From assembly GCF_003369795.1 (NCBI RefSeq), contig NZ_CP026730.1, forward strand, positions 3,959,001 through 4,023,000: a stretch of 64,000 nt of DNA, given 5' to 3'. Source of the DNA: Streptomyces sp. CB09001 (GTDB lineage Bacteria > Actinomycetota > Actinomycetes > Streptomycetales > Streptomycetaceae). Both the position numbers and the translations under genes were made by a program. The notes beneath the pieces were generated by a model. That model saw nothing but the letters and a program-made list of their open reading frames with translations, was not told the DNA's origin and searched no databases. How positions within the stretch are numbered: the stretch's first letter is position 1; each line of letters begins with the position of its first letter. Below, one piece after another: positions 48,702-59,360 of the stretch.

Positions 48702-50105
48702 TCAGCCCCGCAGCGCCTCCAACTGCTCCAGGAACCACCGGGCCGGGGGCAACGCGGTGCCGGCGGCCGCCAGCCGCTTCGACCGCTCGGCCCGGTCCTC
48801 CGCCGACAGGCCGAGCGCCGCGTGCAACGCGTCCGCAGTGCCCACCACGTCGTACGGGTTCACCACCACCGCGTCCTCGCCCAGCTCCTCGTACGCGCCC
48901 GCCTCCCGCGACAGCACCAGCGCGCACCCGGCGTCGGAGACGACCGGCACCTCCTTGGCGACCAGGTTCATCCCGTCGCGGACCGGGTTGACGAGCGCCA
49001 CGTCCGCCAGCCGGTACGCCGCCAGCGACCGCGCGAAGTCGTCCTCCAGATTCAGCACGACCGGCGTCCACCCCGGCGTCCCGAACTCCTCGTTGACCGC
49101 CTCGGCGACCCGGCGCACCTCGGTCGTGTACTCCCGGTACACGGCGAGATCCTGCCGCGACGGGTACGCGAACGCGACGTGCACGACCCGCCCGCGCCAC
49201 TCGGGCCGCCCGGCCAGCAGCTCCCGGTAGGCCAGCAGACCGCGCACGATGTTCTTGGACAGCTCGGTGCGGTCCACCCGCACCACGGTGCGGCGCGGGG
49301 TGCCGTCCGGCGCGGTGCCGATCTCCGCCCGCAGGCCGGCCATCCGCTCCTCGACGTCGGCCTCGTGCGACCGCTTCCGCAGGAAGTCGCCGTCGGCGCC
49401 GAGCCCGTGCACGCCGATCTCGGTGCCGCCGAGCCCGCCCACCACGGCGTCGCAGCAGGCGGTGAACGCCTCGGCCCAGCGTCGGGTGAGGAACCCGAGT
49501 CGGTCGGCGCCCAGCATCCCGCGCAGCACCTGCTCGGCGATGTCGTCCGGCAGCAGCCGGAAGTAGTCGACCGGCGCCCAGGGCGTGTGCGAGAAGTGGC
49601 CGATCCTGAGGTCCGGGCGCAGCTCGCGCAGCATCCCCGGCACCAGCGTCAGGTGGTAGTCCTGCACGATCGCGACCGCGCCCTCGGCCGCCTCCTCGGC
49701 CAGCGCCTCGGCGAAGGCCCGGTTGTACGCCTCGTAGGACGCCCACCGACGCCGGAACTCCGCGTCGAAGACCGGCTCCAGGGGCGTCTGGTAGAGCATG
49801 TGGTGCACGAACCACAGCACCGAGTTGGCGATCCCGTTGTACGCGTCCGCGTGCACGTCGGCCGGCACGTCCAGCATCCGTACGCCGTCCTCGCCGACCC
49901 CGCGCCGCACCGCCTCGCGGTCGCCGTCGCCCAGCGCCGAGCACACCCACAGCGCGCCCGCGTCGGGCCCGATGGCCGACAGCCCCGAGACGAGCCCGCC
50001 ACCACCCCGTTTGGCGTGCAGCGAGCCGTCCCCGCGCACCTCGTACGAGACCGGCCCCCGGTTGGAGGCGACCAGCACCTGAGCAGCACCGAAGCTTGAA
50101 GCCAT
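48702..50105 (-). CDS. otsA: Trehalose-6-phosphate synthase (GT20)
   Basis: The product of about 467 residues starts MASSFGAAQVLVASNRGPVS at an ATG at 50105. A TTG nine bases upstream is possible but less likely. GT20 motifs include ASNRGPVSYE, GGGGLVSGL, YNGIANSVLWFVHHML, VQDYHLTLVPGML, GHFSHTPWAPVDYFRLLP and the nucleotide-sugar site VVRVDRTELSKNIVRG, VNPVRDGMNLVAKE. It joins UDP- or GDP-glucose to glucose-6-P. With otsB nearby it supplies trehalose, a stress and spore sugar in Streptomyces. It is convergent with the repeat lipoprotein gene. Confidence 0.94.
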   Translation of the reverse strand: MASSFGAAQVLVASNRGPVSYEVRGDGSLHAKRGGGGLVSGLSAIGPDAGALWVCSALGDGDREAVRRGVGEDGVRMLDVPADVHADAYNGIANSVLWFVHHMLYQTPLEPVFDAEFRRRWASYEAYNRAFAEALAEEAAEGAVAIVQDYHLTLVPGMLRELRPDLRIGHFSHTPWAPVDYFRLLPDDIAEQVLRGMLGADRLGFLTRRWAEAFTACCDAVVGGLGGTEIGVHGLGADGDFLRKRSHEADVEERMAGLRAEIGTAPDGTPRRTVVRVDRTELSKNIVRGLLAYRELLAGRPEWRGRVVHVAFAYPSRQDLAVYREYTTEVRRVAEAVNEEFGTPGWTPVVLNLEDDFARSLAAYRLADVALVNPVRDGMNLVAKEVPVVSDAGCALVLSREAGAYEELGEDAVVVNPYDVVGTADALHAALGLSAEDRAERSKRLAAAGTALPPARWFLEQLEALRG

Positions 50106-50251
50106 ACGCCTCAACCTAGCCCGGCCGCTGGAACCTCAAACGTTTCCCCGCGTCACCCCGGCTGCGATTCGGTCACGCGTCTTGTGCGGAAACTGTGAAC
50201 GGGTCGAGGATATGCGGTGCACATTTCAACTTCTCGGGGGGCGGGCGAACC

Positions 50252-50989
50252 ATGCCCATACGCACACGCACACGCACTCGCACAGGCACGCGACAGTCGC
50301 GCACCGGCCGTCTCGCCGGCCCGGCGGCACTGATCGCGGCCTGCGCGCTGGCCCTGGCGGGCTGCGGCGACGGAGACGGCGACGCGAGCGCGAAGGCGGC
50401 GGCACCCACGACGGCCACCCCGACCGTCACCGCCACGCCGAGCGGCAGCCCCACCCCCGAGGCGTCCTCCAGCACCGAGACCCCGACGCCCACGCCCACC
50501 CCGACCGCCGTCACCCTGCCGGACTTCACCGGCCGGACCATGAGCTCGGCCGTCCTCGCCGCCAAGGGGGCGCACGTCGACTACACCGTGCTCCTCCAGG
50601 GCACCGGGCAGCGGGCCTCCTCCTGGGGTCTCGACGAGAAGGTCTGCGAGCAGAGCGGCGGCCCCGGCGCCGTGACCTTCACCGTCCCCCGCGACGGCCG
50701 CGACTGCGCCGGACGCCTGCTGCACACGCCGGAGCCGGCCCCGGAGCCCTCGAAGACCCGGGCCGACGGCACCGGCGGCACGGGCGGAGGCGGCGGCACC
50801 GGTGGCGGCTCGGGCGGCGGCTCCGGCGTCTGCGAGCTGATGAGCCCGGCGGGCAACTGCTACGCCGACGGCCAGTTCTGCGCCAAGAAGCACCGGGGCC
50901 TGAGCACCCACGGCCGCGGTGGCGAGTACCTGACCTGTGAGCAGGACTCCGGCGGCCGGTGGCGCTGGTCGGACGGCGTCGCCGGCTGA
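50252..50989 (+). CDS. Lipoprotein with PASTA-like domain and Gly-rich linker
   Basis: The 245-residue product starts MPIRTRTRTRTGTR, a charged N-region built on a CA-CG simple repeat (about 50259-50286), followed by a hydrophobic core and lipobox LAGC (Cys about 38). A Thr/Pro linker leads to a PASTA-like segment (VTLPDFTGRTMSSAVLAAKG, about 85-105). A Gly/Ser-rich stretch and a C-terminal Cys-containing motif (NCYADGQFCAKKHRGLSTHG...YLTCEQ) complete it. PASTA domains bind peptidoglycan fragments or beta-lactams, so an envelope role is inferred. The C-terminal Trp/Cys module resembles those of several Streptomyces secreted proteins. Confidence 0.82.
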   Translation: MPIRTRTRTRTGTRQSRTGRLAGPAALIAACALALAGCGDGDGDASAKAAAPTTATPTVTATPSGSPTPEASSSTETPTPTPTPTAVTLPDFTGRTMSSAVLAAKGAHVDYTVLLQGTGQRASSWGLDEKVCEQSGGPGAVTFTVPRDGRDCAGRLLHTPEPAPEPSKTRADGTGGTGGGGGTGGGSGGGSGVCELMSPAGNCYADGQFCAKKHRGLSTHGRGGEYLTCEQDSGGRWRWSDGVAG

Positions 50990-50999
50990 GACCCGGGGG

Positions 51000-51944
51000 T
51001 CACGCCACCTTCCGGGCCGCGTACTCCGCGATCTCCGTCATCGGGGGCCGTTCCTCGGTGTCCACGGCGTAGGTGCGCGGCTCGAAGCCGTCGACGCCCC
51101 GCTCGAACTGGGTGAGGGCCGGGCGGACCAGGTGGCCGCGGGCCAGGCGGAGCTGGGCGGTGCGGTAGATCGCCGCGGCCATCCGGCCCAGCGCCCGCCC
51201 GTCCTGGTGGCGGTGGACCCGGACCCCGACGTCGACCTGCGCGAGCGCGTCCAGGCCCACCAGGTGCAGGGCGTCGACCAGCATGCCCAGCTCGACGCCG
51301 TAGCCGACCGGGAAGGGGAGCCGTTCCAGCAGCGAGCGGCGGGCCGCGTACTCCCCGCCCAGCGGCTGGACGAAGCCGGCCAGCTGCGGCCAGTGCATGT
51401 TGAGCAGCGGGCGGGCCATCAGCTCGGTGACCCGGCCGCCCTGCCCGGCCGCCCCGGCCAGCGGGCGGTCGTACATGGCCTTGACGAGGTGCACGTCGGG
51501 GTCGGTGAGCAGCGGTCCCACGATCCCGGAGACGAAGTCCGCGGAGAACTCGCGCAGGTCGGCGTCGACGAAGCAGACGATGTCCCCGCCCGTGACCAGC
51601 AGCGAACGCCACAGCACCTCGCCCTTGCCCGGCACGGCGGGGATGCGGGGCAGGATCGCGTCGCGGTGCACGACGCGCGCCCCGGCCGCCGCGGCCACCT
51701 CCGACGTCCGGTCGCTCGACCCGGAGTCCACGACCACGATCTCGTCGACGAGCGGGTGCCGGAGCATCAGCTCCCGCCGGATCACCGACACGATGTCCCC
51801 GACGGTCGCCTCCTCGTCCAGGGCGGGGAGTACCACGCTCACCGACTGACCGGTGGCGTGCTTGGCGGACAGAAGGTGCTGGACCGGCCGGTCCGCGGCG
51901 GACCAGGAGCGTGCGCTCAGCCAGCGCTCGACTTCTTCCAGCAC
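51000..51944 (-). CDS. gpgS: Glucosyl-3-phosphoglycerate synthase (GT81)
   Basis: The 314-residue product starts (GTG, 51944, AGGAG 9 bases upstream) MLEEVERWLSARSWSAADRP. An ATG at 51980 would add 12 residues and lacks a good SD. Motifs: VSVVLPALDEEATVG (nucleotide-sugar binding), VDEIVVVDSGSSDRT, VCFVDADLREF (DxD-like metal site) and GGEYAARRSLLERLPFPVGYG. It transfers glucose from UDP-glucose to 3-phosphoglycerate, the first step to glucosylglycerate and methylglucose lipopolysaccharide in actinobacteria. No GpgP phosphatase gene is adjacent. Proximity to otsA/otsB suggests a compatible-solute region. Confidence 0.9.
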   Translation of the reverse strand: MLEEVERWLSARSWSAADRPVQHLLSAKHATGQSVSVVLPALDEEATVGDIVSVIRRELMLRHPLVDEIVVVDSGSSDRTSEVAAAAGARVVHRDAILPRIPAVPGKGEVLWRSLLVTGGDIVCFVDADLREFSADFVSGIVGPLLTDPDVHLVKAMYDRPLAGAAGQGGRVTELMARPLLNMHWPQLAGFVQPLGGEYAARRSLLERLPFPVGYGVELGMLVDALHLVGLDALAQVDVGVRVHRHQDGRALGRMAAAIYRTAQLRLARGHLVRPALTQFERGVDGFEPRTYAVDTEERPPMTEIAEYAARKVA

Positions 51945-52098
51945 GTCCCGTGGTCTCCTTCGTGATCCATTGTGATCCATCTCGCGGTACGGACGACTAT
52001 CTCAACCGTCCTGGCCTTCGGTTACAGTCTTGAACAACGCGTGGGACCACCGCATGCCGGGGTCGCCGTGTGCACCACCGAAAAACAACCACATACCG

Positions 52099-52242
52099 CT
52101 CATCCAGAGGGGCAGAGGGATACGGCCCGATGAAGCCCCGGCAACCCTCCAGCCGGCTCTTGTCACACGGACGTGGCGAGGCTCCCGGCTAGGGAAGGTG
52201 CCAAATCCGTCTCACGGCGAGATGCGTCGTGAGGAAGATGAG
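52099..52242 (+). ncRNA. SAM-I (S-box) riboswitch leader of thrC-cysO
   Basis: The leader contains the conserved S-box blocks in order: CAGAGGGATACGGCCCGATG (52113-52132), AGCCCCGGCAACC (52134-52146), AAGGTGCCAAATCC (52195-52208) and GCGAGATG-type J/P4. The closing helix P1 pairs CTCATC (52099-52104) with GATGAG (52237-52242), perfect 6 bp. The 3' strand of P1 abuts an AGGAG (52241-52245) just before thrC, so SAM binding should hide the ribosome entry site (translational control); no separate terminator stem was seen. A possible -10 (TACAGT) lies at 52023-52028. Confidence 0.88.
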
Positions 52243-52261
52243 GAGAAAGGGCCTCGCCTCC

Positions 52262-53554
52262 ATGGCTGTGCAGACTGCCGAAACCTCCACGAACTCCGCC
52301 GACGGCACCGTCGACCTCGGCCCCGCCGCCGCGCTGAGCTGCCGGGAGTGCGGCCACAAGGTCCCGCTCGGACCGGTCTTCGCCTGCGAAGAGTGTTTCG
52401 GCCCCCTCGAGATCGCCTACGACTTCTCGGCCTACGACGCCGAGGAACTGCGTAAGCGGATCGAAGCGGGCCCCGCGAACATCTGGCGCTACGCGCCCCT
52501 GCTGCCCGTCCCGGCCGACGTCGCGACCAAGCCGAACATCAACCCCGGCTGGACCAAGCTCGTCCAGGCCGACAACCTCGCCCGCGAGCTGGGCGTCACC
52601 GGCGGGCTGTACGTCAAGGACGACTCCGGCAACCCGACACACTCCTTCAAGGACCGCGTCGTCGCCCAGGCCATCGAGGCCGCCCGCGCCTTCGGCTTCA
52701 CCACCCTGTCCTGCTCCTCCACCGGCAACCTCGCCGGTGCCGTCGGCGCCGCCGCCGCCCGGGCCGGCTTCCGCTCGTGCGTGTTCATCCCGCACGACCT
52801 GGAGCAGGGCAAGATCGTCATGGCCGCCGTCTACGGCGGCGAGCTGGTCGGCATCGAGGGCAACTACGACGACGTGAACCGCTTCTGCTCCGAGCTGATC
52901 GGCGACCCGGCCGGCGAGGGCTGGGGCTTCGTCAACGTCAACCTGCGGCCCTACTACGCCGAGGGTTCCAAGACCCTCGCGTACGAGATCTGCGAGCAGC
53001 TCGGCTGGCGGCTGCCCGACCAGATCGTCGTGCCGATCGCGTCCGGCTCCCAGCTGACGAAGATCGACAAGGGGCTCAAGGAGCTGATCGAGCTCGGTCT
53101 GGTCGAGGACCGGCCGTACAGGATCTTCGGCGCCCAGGCCGAGGGCTGCTCGCCGGTCTCCGCGGCGTACAAGGCCGGGCACGACGTGGTCCGCCCGCAG
53201 AAGCCGAACACCATCGCCAAGTCGCTGGCCATCGGCAACCCGGCCGACGGCCCCTACGTCCTCGACATCGCCCGCCGCACCGGCGGCGCCGTGGAGGACG
53301 TGACCGACGAGCAGGTCGTGGACGCGATCAAGCTGCTCGCCCGTACCGAGGGCATCTTCGCGGAGACGGCGGGCGGCGTGACGGTCGGCGTCACCAAGAA
53401 GCTGATCGACAACGGCGTACTGGACCCCTCGCTCACCACCGTCGTCCTGAACACCGGCGACGGCCTGAAGACCCTCGACGCGGTGGCCGGCACCGGCCTC
53501 ACCGCCACGATCCGTCCCAACCTGGACTCCTTCCGAGAGGCTGGCCTCGCATGA
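52262..53554 (+). CDS. thrC: Threonine synthase
   Basis: The 430-residue product starts MAVQTAETSTNSADG at an ATG at 52262. In-frame GTG/ATG codons at 52229 and 52238 are inside the riboswitch and less likely. An N-terminal zinc-ribbon-like set Cys27-x2-Cys30...Cys42-x2-Cys45 precedes the PLP fold. The PLP-binding Lys130 is in THSFKDRVV; the phosphate-binding loop SSTGNLAGAVGAAAAR is intact. It converts O-phosphohomoserine to threonine. Its expression is set by the SAM riboswitch upstream, tying the threonine/methionine branch point to SAM. It is coupled by an ATGA overlap to cysO. Confidence 0.94.
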   Translation: MAVQTAETSTNSADGTVDLGPAAALSCRECGHKVPLGPVFACEECFGPLEIAYDFSAYDAEELRKRIEAGPANIWRYAPLLPVPADVATKPNINPGWTKLVQADNLARELGVTGGLYVKDDSGNPTHSFKDRVVAQAIEAARAFGFTTLSCSSTGNLAGAVGAAAARAGFRSCVFIPHDLEQGKIVMAAVYGGELVGIEGNYDDVNRFCSELIGDPAGEGWGFVNVNLRPYYAEGSKTLAYEICEQLGWRLPDQIVVPIASGSQLTKIDKGLKELIELGLVEDRPYRIFGAQAEGCSPVSAAYKAGHDVVRPQKPNTIAKSLAIGNPADGPYVLDIARRTGGAVEDVTDEQVVDAIKLLARTEGIFAETAGGVTVGVTKKLIDNGVLDPSLTTVVLNTGDGLKTLDAVAGTGLTATIRPNLDSFREAGLA

Positions 53555-53826
53555 GCGTGACCGTTCGCATCCCGACCATCCTGCGCACCTACACCGGCGG
53601 AAAGGCCGAGGTGAGCGCCGACGGGGCCAACCTCGGGGAGGTCATCTCCGACCTGGAGAAGAACCACACCGGCATCGCCGCCCGCGTCCTGGACGACCAG
53701 GGCAAGCTGCGCCGTTTCGTCAACGTCTACGTCAACGACGACGACGTCCGCTTCGAGCAGGGCCTGGAGACGGCCACCCCCGACGGCGCGGGCGTCTCGA
53801 TCATCCCGGCGGTCGCCGGCGGCTGA
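53551..53826 (+). CDS. cysO: Sulfur-carrier protein CysO (ThiS/MoaD family)
   Basis: The 91-residue product starts MSVTVRIPTILRTYTGGKAE and ends SIIPAVAGG. The C-terminal Gly-Gly is the site of thiocarboxylate formation. It closely resembles Mycobacterium CysO (VNVYVNDDDVRF, VISDLE, PAVAGG), which donates sulfur to O-phosphoserine via CysM. Its ATG overlaps the thrC stop (ATGA), so both share the SAM riboswitch leader. No cysM or mec gene is adjacent in the window. Confidence 0.92.
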   Translation: MSVTVRIPTILRTYTGGKAEVSADGANLGEVISDLEKNHTGIAARVLDDQGKLRRFVNVYVNDDDVRFEQGLETATPDGAGVSIIPAVAGG

Positions 53827-54267
53827 CGCGGTCACCGCTGCGGGACTGATCCACCGCAGATACACCTCGTAGTGCGTATTGCCCTCTCCGTAAGAGAAAC
53901 GGAGGGGGCAATTCCATGTGGTTGAGCGCGGTAGAGTTGGGGAACGCGCTCCCGATCGGCACAACGGGAACCGTTAATTCCTGCCGCCCGCCCGACAAGA
54001 AGTAGCCAAAGTGCGAGCGTATTCTGCGGCTTTTGTTCCCTTTGCGTGACCCGACTTGACCCGAATTCAGGCGAATTCTTGCCACATTCCGGACCGGGTG
54101 CGTCCAGATTTCTCGTCCGATTGACCTGTTGCAGACGGCAGTTGGACAGATACATTCAGCCGCGGTCGACGCGTTCCGGCGCACGCCCCCAGTCGTGAGG
54201 GGGCGAGGTCTGACCCGGGTCCGCGAAGTGCGGATCCGTGCAAGGGCCAGTAACAGGGGAGTTAGGC
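53827..54267. promoter_or_regulatory. Intergenic region with terminator and long csp leader
   Basis: Of these 441 bases, 53878-53913 form a hairpin (ATTGCCC...GGGCAAT with inner CTCCGT/ACGGAG) that should terminate thrC-cysO. The following roughly 350 bases are comparatively AT-rich and hold no gene; they probably contain the cold-shock gene promoter and a long structured leader, as common for csp mRNAs. GAATTC occurs twice near 54063-54075. No clear -10/-35 could be fixed. Confidence 0.5.
53878..53913 (+). terminator. Hairpin terminator after cysO
   Basis: The arm ATTGCCCTCTCCGT (53878-53891) pairs with ACGGAGGGGGCAAT (53899-53912) around a short GA-rich loop, with G-U pairs, 52 bases after the cysO stop. 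Confidence 0.65.
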
Positions 54268-54471
54268 ATGGCTCAGGGCACCGTCAAGTGGTTCAACGCG
54301 GAGAAGGGGTACGGCTTCATCGCGGTCGACGGTGGTGCGGATGTTTTCGTCCACTACAGCGCGATTCAGATGGACGGCTACCGCACCCTCGAAGAAGGCC
54401 AGCGGGTCGAGTTCGAGATCTCGCAGGGTCAGAAGGGCCCGCAGGCCGACATGGTTCGCCTCAGCGCCTGA
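54268..54471 (+). CDS. Cold-shock domain protein
   Basis: The 67-residue product starts [20 protein letters not shown]. It contains both RNA-binding motifs: RNP1 KGYGFI and RNP2 VFVHYS. The length is typical for bacterial CspA-type proteins that bind single-stranded RNA/DNA and melt structure. It is a single gene with a long leader and its own strong terminator (54502-54539). An SD-like AGGGGAG precedes the ATG by 7-8 bases. From memory it corresponds to a Streptomyces scoF-type gene; the particular paralogue is uncertain. Confidence 0.95.
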   Translation: MAQGTVKWFNAEKGYGFIAVDGGADVFVHYSAIQMDGYRTLEEGQRVEFEISQGQKGPQADMVRLSA

Positions 54472-54501
54472 GACGCGCGGCCACCGCAACCCGGTCTTCA
54501 T

Positions 54502-54539
54502 CCGAAGGGCCCGTACCTCCAGGGGTACGGGCCCTTCGG
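54502..54539 (+). terminator. Perfect 16-bp-stem terminator of the cold-shock gene
   Basis: The arm CCGAAGGGCCCGTACC, a 6-base loop (TCCAGG) and the exact reverse complement follow the stop by 31 bases. Confidence 0.85.
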
Positions 54540-54607
54540 CCTGCCCGGACGCCCGCCGGACCCGTGTTCGCGGGTGGCTGACGGCCGGGCCCGATCCCCG
54601 AGAGGCG

Positions 54608-54634
54608 CTTGCACTCGACCATGCCGAGTGCTAA
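54608..54634. promoter_or_regulatory. CIRCE element 1 (HrcA operator) upstream of groEL
   Basis: CTTGCACTC (54608-54616), 9 bases, GAGTGCTAA (54626-54634). The right arm is perfect; the left arm matches the consensus TTAGCACTC at 7 of 9. It overlaps a TTGCAC (54609-54614) usable as -35, with TAATCA 17 bases on. Confidence 0.82.
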
Positions 54635-54642
54635 TCATTGCG

Positions 54643-56421
<1,779 letters not shown>

Positions 56422-56458
56422 TCGACCGGTTCCGGTTGATCGACCGTCCAGCACGGAC

Positions 56459-56496
56459 CGAGGGCGGCACTCCCCGACAGGGGGGTGCCGCCCTCG
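56459..56496 (+). terminator. groEL terminator
   Basis: The arm CGAGGGCGGCACTCCCC pairs with GGGGGTGCCGCCCTCG around a 5-base loop, 37 bases after the groEL stop. Confidence 0.82.
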
Positions 56497-56654
56497 GGCG
56501 TGTCCGGGCTCACCCCCCGCCCTCCCGCTTTCACTGTGGTCAGGATCACATCAGGCGCCCGGGCGGAATGGTCCGGCGGGGCGGGCCGGTTCCCGTTGGA
56601 GTGCGATGAATGCGCGCGCATATACCGCCCGGTCCCCACCTCAGGAGCCCCCAC

Positions 56655-57785
56655 GTGACCGTCACCCCCGCCGAGGCCGCGACCCGCGCCGCCCAACTCC
56701 TCGCCCGCCCGGCCACCATCAACGGCCTCACCGTGCCCAACCGCATCGCGATGGCGCCGATGACCCGGATGTTCTCCCCGGGCGGCGTCCCCGGCGACGA
56801 CGTGGTGTCGTACTACTCCCGCCGCGCCGCCGCCGGAGTCGGCCTGATCGTCACCGAGGGCACCTACGTCGGTCACGACTCGGCCGGGCAGAGCGACCGC
56901 GTCCCGCGCTTCCACGGCGAGGAGCAGCTCGCGGGCTGGGCGAAGGTCGCCGAGGCGGTGCACGCGGCGGGCGGCACGATCGTGCCGCAGCTGTGGCACA
57001 TCGGCATGGTCCGCAAGCCCGGGGAGCAGCCCTTCCCGGACGCCCCCGCCGTCGGCCCGTCCGGCCTGCGCATCGGCGAGGACGAGCCCACCGGCAGGGC
57101 GATGACCCAGCGCGACCTGGACGACGTCATCAGTGCCTTCGCCGAGTCCGCCGCGGCCGCCGAGCGCATCGGCTTCGACGGCGTGGAGATCCACGGCGCC
57201 CACGGCTACCTCGTCGACCAGTTCCTGTGGTCCGGCACCAACCGCCGCACCGACGCCTACGGCGGCGACCCGGTGTCCCGGACGAGGTTCGCCGCCGAGA
57301 TCGTGGCCGCCGTACGGGAGACGGTCTCCGCCGACTTCCCCGTGATCTTCCGGTACTCCCAGTGGAAGCAGGACGTCTACGGCGCCCGCCTCGCCGAGAC
57401 CCCCCAGGAGCTGGAGGCCGTCCTCGCCCCGCTCGCCTCGGCCGGTGTCGACGCCTTCCACGCCTCCACCCGCCGCTACTGGCGCCCGGAGTTCGAGGAC
57501 TCCGACCTCAACCTCGCGGGCTGGACCAAGAAGCTCACCGGCAAGAGCGCCATCACCGTCGGCTCGGTCGGTCTCGACGGCGACTTCACCAAGGCGTTCC
57601 AGGGCGAGGGCGCCCCCGTCGGCAGCCTCGACAACCTCTTCGACCGCATGGAACGCGACGAGTTCGACCTGGTCGCCGTCGGCCGCGCCCTGCTCCAGGA
57701 CCCGCGGTGGGCCGAGAAGGTCCTCACCGGCCGCTTCGACGAACTCGCTCCGTACGACGCGGCATCGCTGAAGACCCTCAGCTGA
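56655..57785 (+). CDS. Old Yellow Enzyme-like NADH:flavin oxidoreductase
   Basis: The 376-residue product starts (GTG, 56655, AGGAG 7 bases upstream) MTVTPAEAATRAAQLLARPA. OYE motifs: VPNRIAMAPMTRMFS (N-terminal barrel strand with FMN contacts), IVPQLWHIGMVRKP, FDGVEIHGAHGYLVDQFL (family signature) and GTNRRTDAYGG, with FDLVAVGRALLQDP near the end. The family reduces alpha,beta-unsaturated carbonyls or nitro compounds using FMN and NAD(P)H. Close relatives are often called alkene reductase; the substrate is unknown. It is upstream of, and 33 bases from, a carboxylesterase gene in the same direction. Confidence 0.9.
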   Translation: MTVTPAEAATRAAQLLARPATINGLTVPNRIAMAPMTRMFSPGGVPGDDVVSYYSRRAAAGVGLIVTEGTYVGHDSAGQSDRVPRFHGEEQLAGWAKVAEAVHAAGGTIVPQLWHIGMVRKPGEQPFPDAPAVGPSGLRIGEDEPTGRAMTQRDLDDVISAFAESAAAAERIGFDGVEIHGAHGYLVDQFLWSGTNRRTDAYGGDPVSRTRFAAEIVAAVRETVSADFPVIFRYSQWKQDVYGARLAETPQELEAVLAPLASAGVDAFHASTRRYWRPEFEDSDLNLAGWTKKLTGKSAITVGSVGLDGDFTKAFQGEGAPVGSLDNLFDRMERDEFDLVAVGRALLQDPRWAEKVLTGRFDELAPYDAASLKTLS

Positions 57786-57818
57786 GCGCGGTGCGCACCG
57801 CGGCGTAGGGTCCGGAGG

Positions 57819-59360
57819 ATGACGATCCCTGGACCTGACGAGTCGGTGGAACCCGTGGTGCGCACCTCCTCCGGCGCGGTGCGCGGCCGGACCGAGGACG
57901 GCCTGACCGTCTTCCGCGGCATCCCCTTCGCCCAGCCCCCGGTGGGGGACGCCCGCTTCGCCGCCCCGCGCCGCCCCCGCCCCTGGGACGGCATACGCGA
58001 CGCGTACGCGTTCGGCCCGCCGCCCCCGCAGGATCTGGGGGCCGCGGGCACCGTCGCCCCCTCGGACGGCCCCGGGGCCGACGACTGGCTGACGGTCAAC
58101 GTCTGGACCCCCGCCCCCGACCCGGCCGCCCACCGCCCGGTCATGGTCTGGATACACGGCGGCGCCTACAAGATGGGCCATTCCGGCAGTCCCGCCTACG
58201 ACGCCCGCCGCATAGCCGCCGACGGCGACCTCGTCGTCGTCACCCTCAACTACCGCCTCGGCATGGAGGGATTCGCCCACATCGAGGCCGCCCCCGCCAA
58301 CCGGGGTCTGCTCGACCAGATCGCGGCGCTGGTCTGGGTGCAGGAGAACATCGCCGCGTTCGGCGGTGACCCCGGCCGGGTCACCGTCTTCGGCGAGTCG
58401 GCCGGCGCCGGTTCCGTGGCCGCCCTGCTCGCCATGCCCCGCGCGGCCGGACTCTTCCGGCGGGCCATCGCCCAGAGCGTGCCGGGCACGTTCTTCTCGG
58501 CGGAGCTGGCGGCCGACATCGGTGCCGCCCTCGCCGCCGAGCTGGGCCTGCGCCCGACCGTCGAAGACCTCGCGGACCTCACTCCGGACCAGCTCGTCAA
58601 GGCGGGCCAGGCCCTCGCTCCGAAGATGCCCGGCCAGGTCGCCCGTTGGGGCCAGGCGGCGCCCACGATCACCCCGTACGCGCCGGTCGTGGACGGCGAG
58701 TTCCTGCCGGTCACGCCGTGGCAGGCGCTCGCCTCCGGTGCGGCCCGTGACGTCGAACTGATCGCCGGTCACAACCGCGACGAGAACCGTCTGTTCACCG
58801 CCATGGCGGGCAAGCTCGGTGAGATCGGCGAGGACCGGGCGAGCGCCGCGCTGCGCCTGTACGCCCCGGGCGGCGAGGCTGCCTACCGCGCGGCGTTCCC
58901 GGACGCGTCGGCCAACGACCTCTACGAACGCGTCCAGACCGACTGGCTGTTCGCGATGCCGTCCCTGCACCTGGCCGAGGCCCACCTCGCGGGCGGCGGC
59001 CGGTCCCACGTCTACGAACTCACCTGGCCCGCCCCGGCCTACGGCGGCGCCCTGGGCGCCTGCCACGCCCTGGACATCCCGCTCCTCTTCGGCACCTTCC
59101 AGGCGGACCTGGCACTGCTCCAGTTCGGCGGCGCGGGGCCGTCCGCGGAGGCGCTGGCCCTGTCGTCCGGCTTCCGCGCCGCATGGACGGCCTTCGCCCG
59201 GACCGGCGACCCGGGCTGGCCCGCGTACGACACGCGGCAGCGCCTCGTGCGGGTCTTCGACGCCGAGTCGGCCGTCGCGCCCTACCCGAACGAGACCTCC
59301 CGACGCCTCTGGGAGAGCTACGAGTTCGCGCCGCTGCCGCTGGTGGACCCGAAGGCGTGA
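57819..59360 (+). CDS. Type-B carboxylesterase
   Basis: The 513-residue product starts MTIPGPDESVEPVVRTSSGA. It has the alpha/beta-hydrolase type-B pattern: PVMVWIHGGAYKMG (oxyanion hole), VTVFGESAGAGSVAALLA (catalytic Ser in GESAG), the Glu-containing HNRDENRLF and LGACHALDIPLLFG with the catalytic His. It hydrolyses carboxylic esters; the substrate is unknown. There is no signal peptide, so it should be cytoplasmic. Its TGA overlaps the next GTG (GTGA), and an OYE gene lies just upstream, so the three may be co-transcribed. Confidence 0.92.
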   Translation: MTIPGPDESVEPVVRTSSGAVRGRTEDGLTVFRGIPFAQPPVGDARFAAPRRPRPWDGIRDAYAFGPPPPQDLGAAGTVAPSDGPGADDWLTVNVWTPAPDPAAHRPVMVWIHGGAYKMGHSGSPAYDARRIAADGDLVVVTLNYRLGMEGFAHIEAAPANRGLLDQIAALVWVQENIAAFGGDPGRVTVFGESAGAGSVAALLAMPRAAGLFRRAIAQSVPGTFFSAELAADIGAALAAELGLRPTVEDLADLTPDQLVKAGQALAPKMPGQVARWGQAAPTITPYAPVVDGEFLPVTPWQALASGAARDVELIAGHNRDENRLFTAMAGKLGEIGEDRASAALRLYAPGGEAAYRAAFPDASANDLYERVQTDWLFAMPSLHLAEAHLAGGGRSHVYELTWPAPAYGGALGACHALDIPLLFGTFQADLALLQFGGAGPSAEALALSSGFRAAWTAFARTGDPGWPAYDTRQRLVRVFDAESAVAPYPNETSRRLWESYEFAPLPLVDPKA

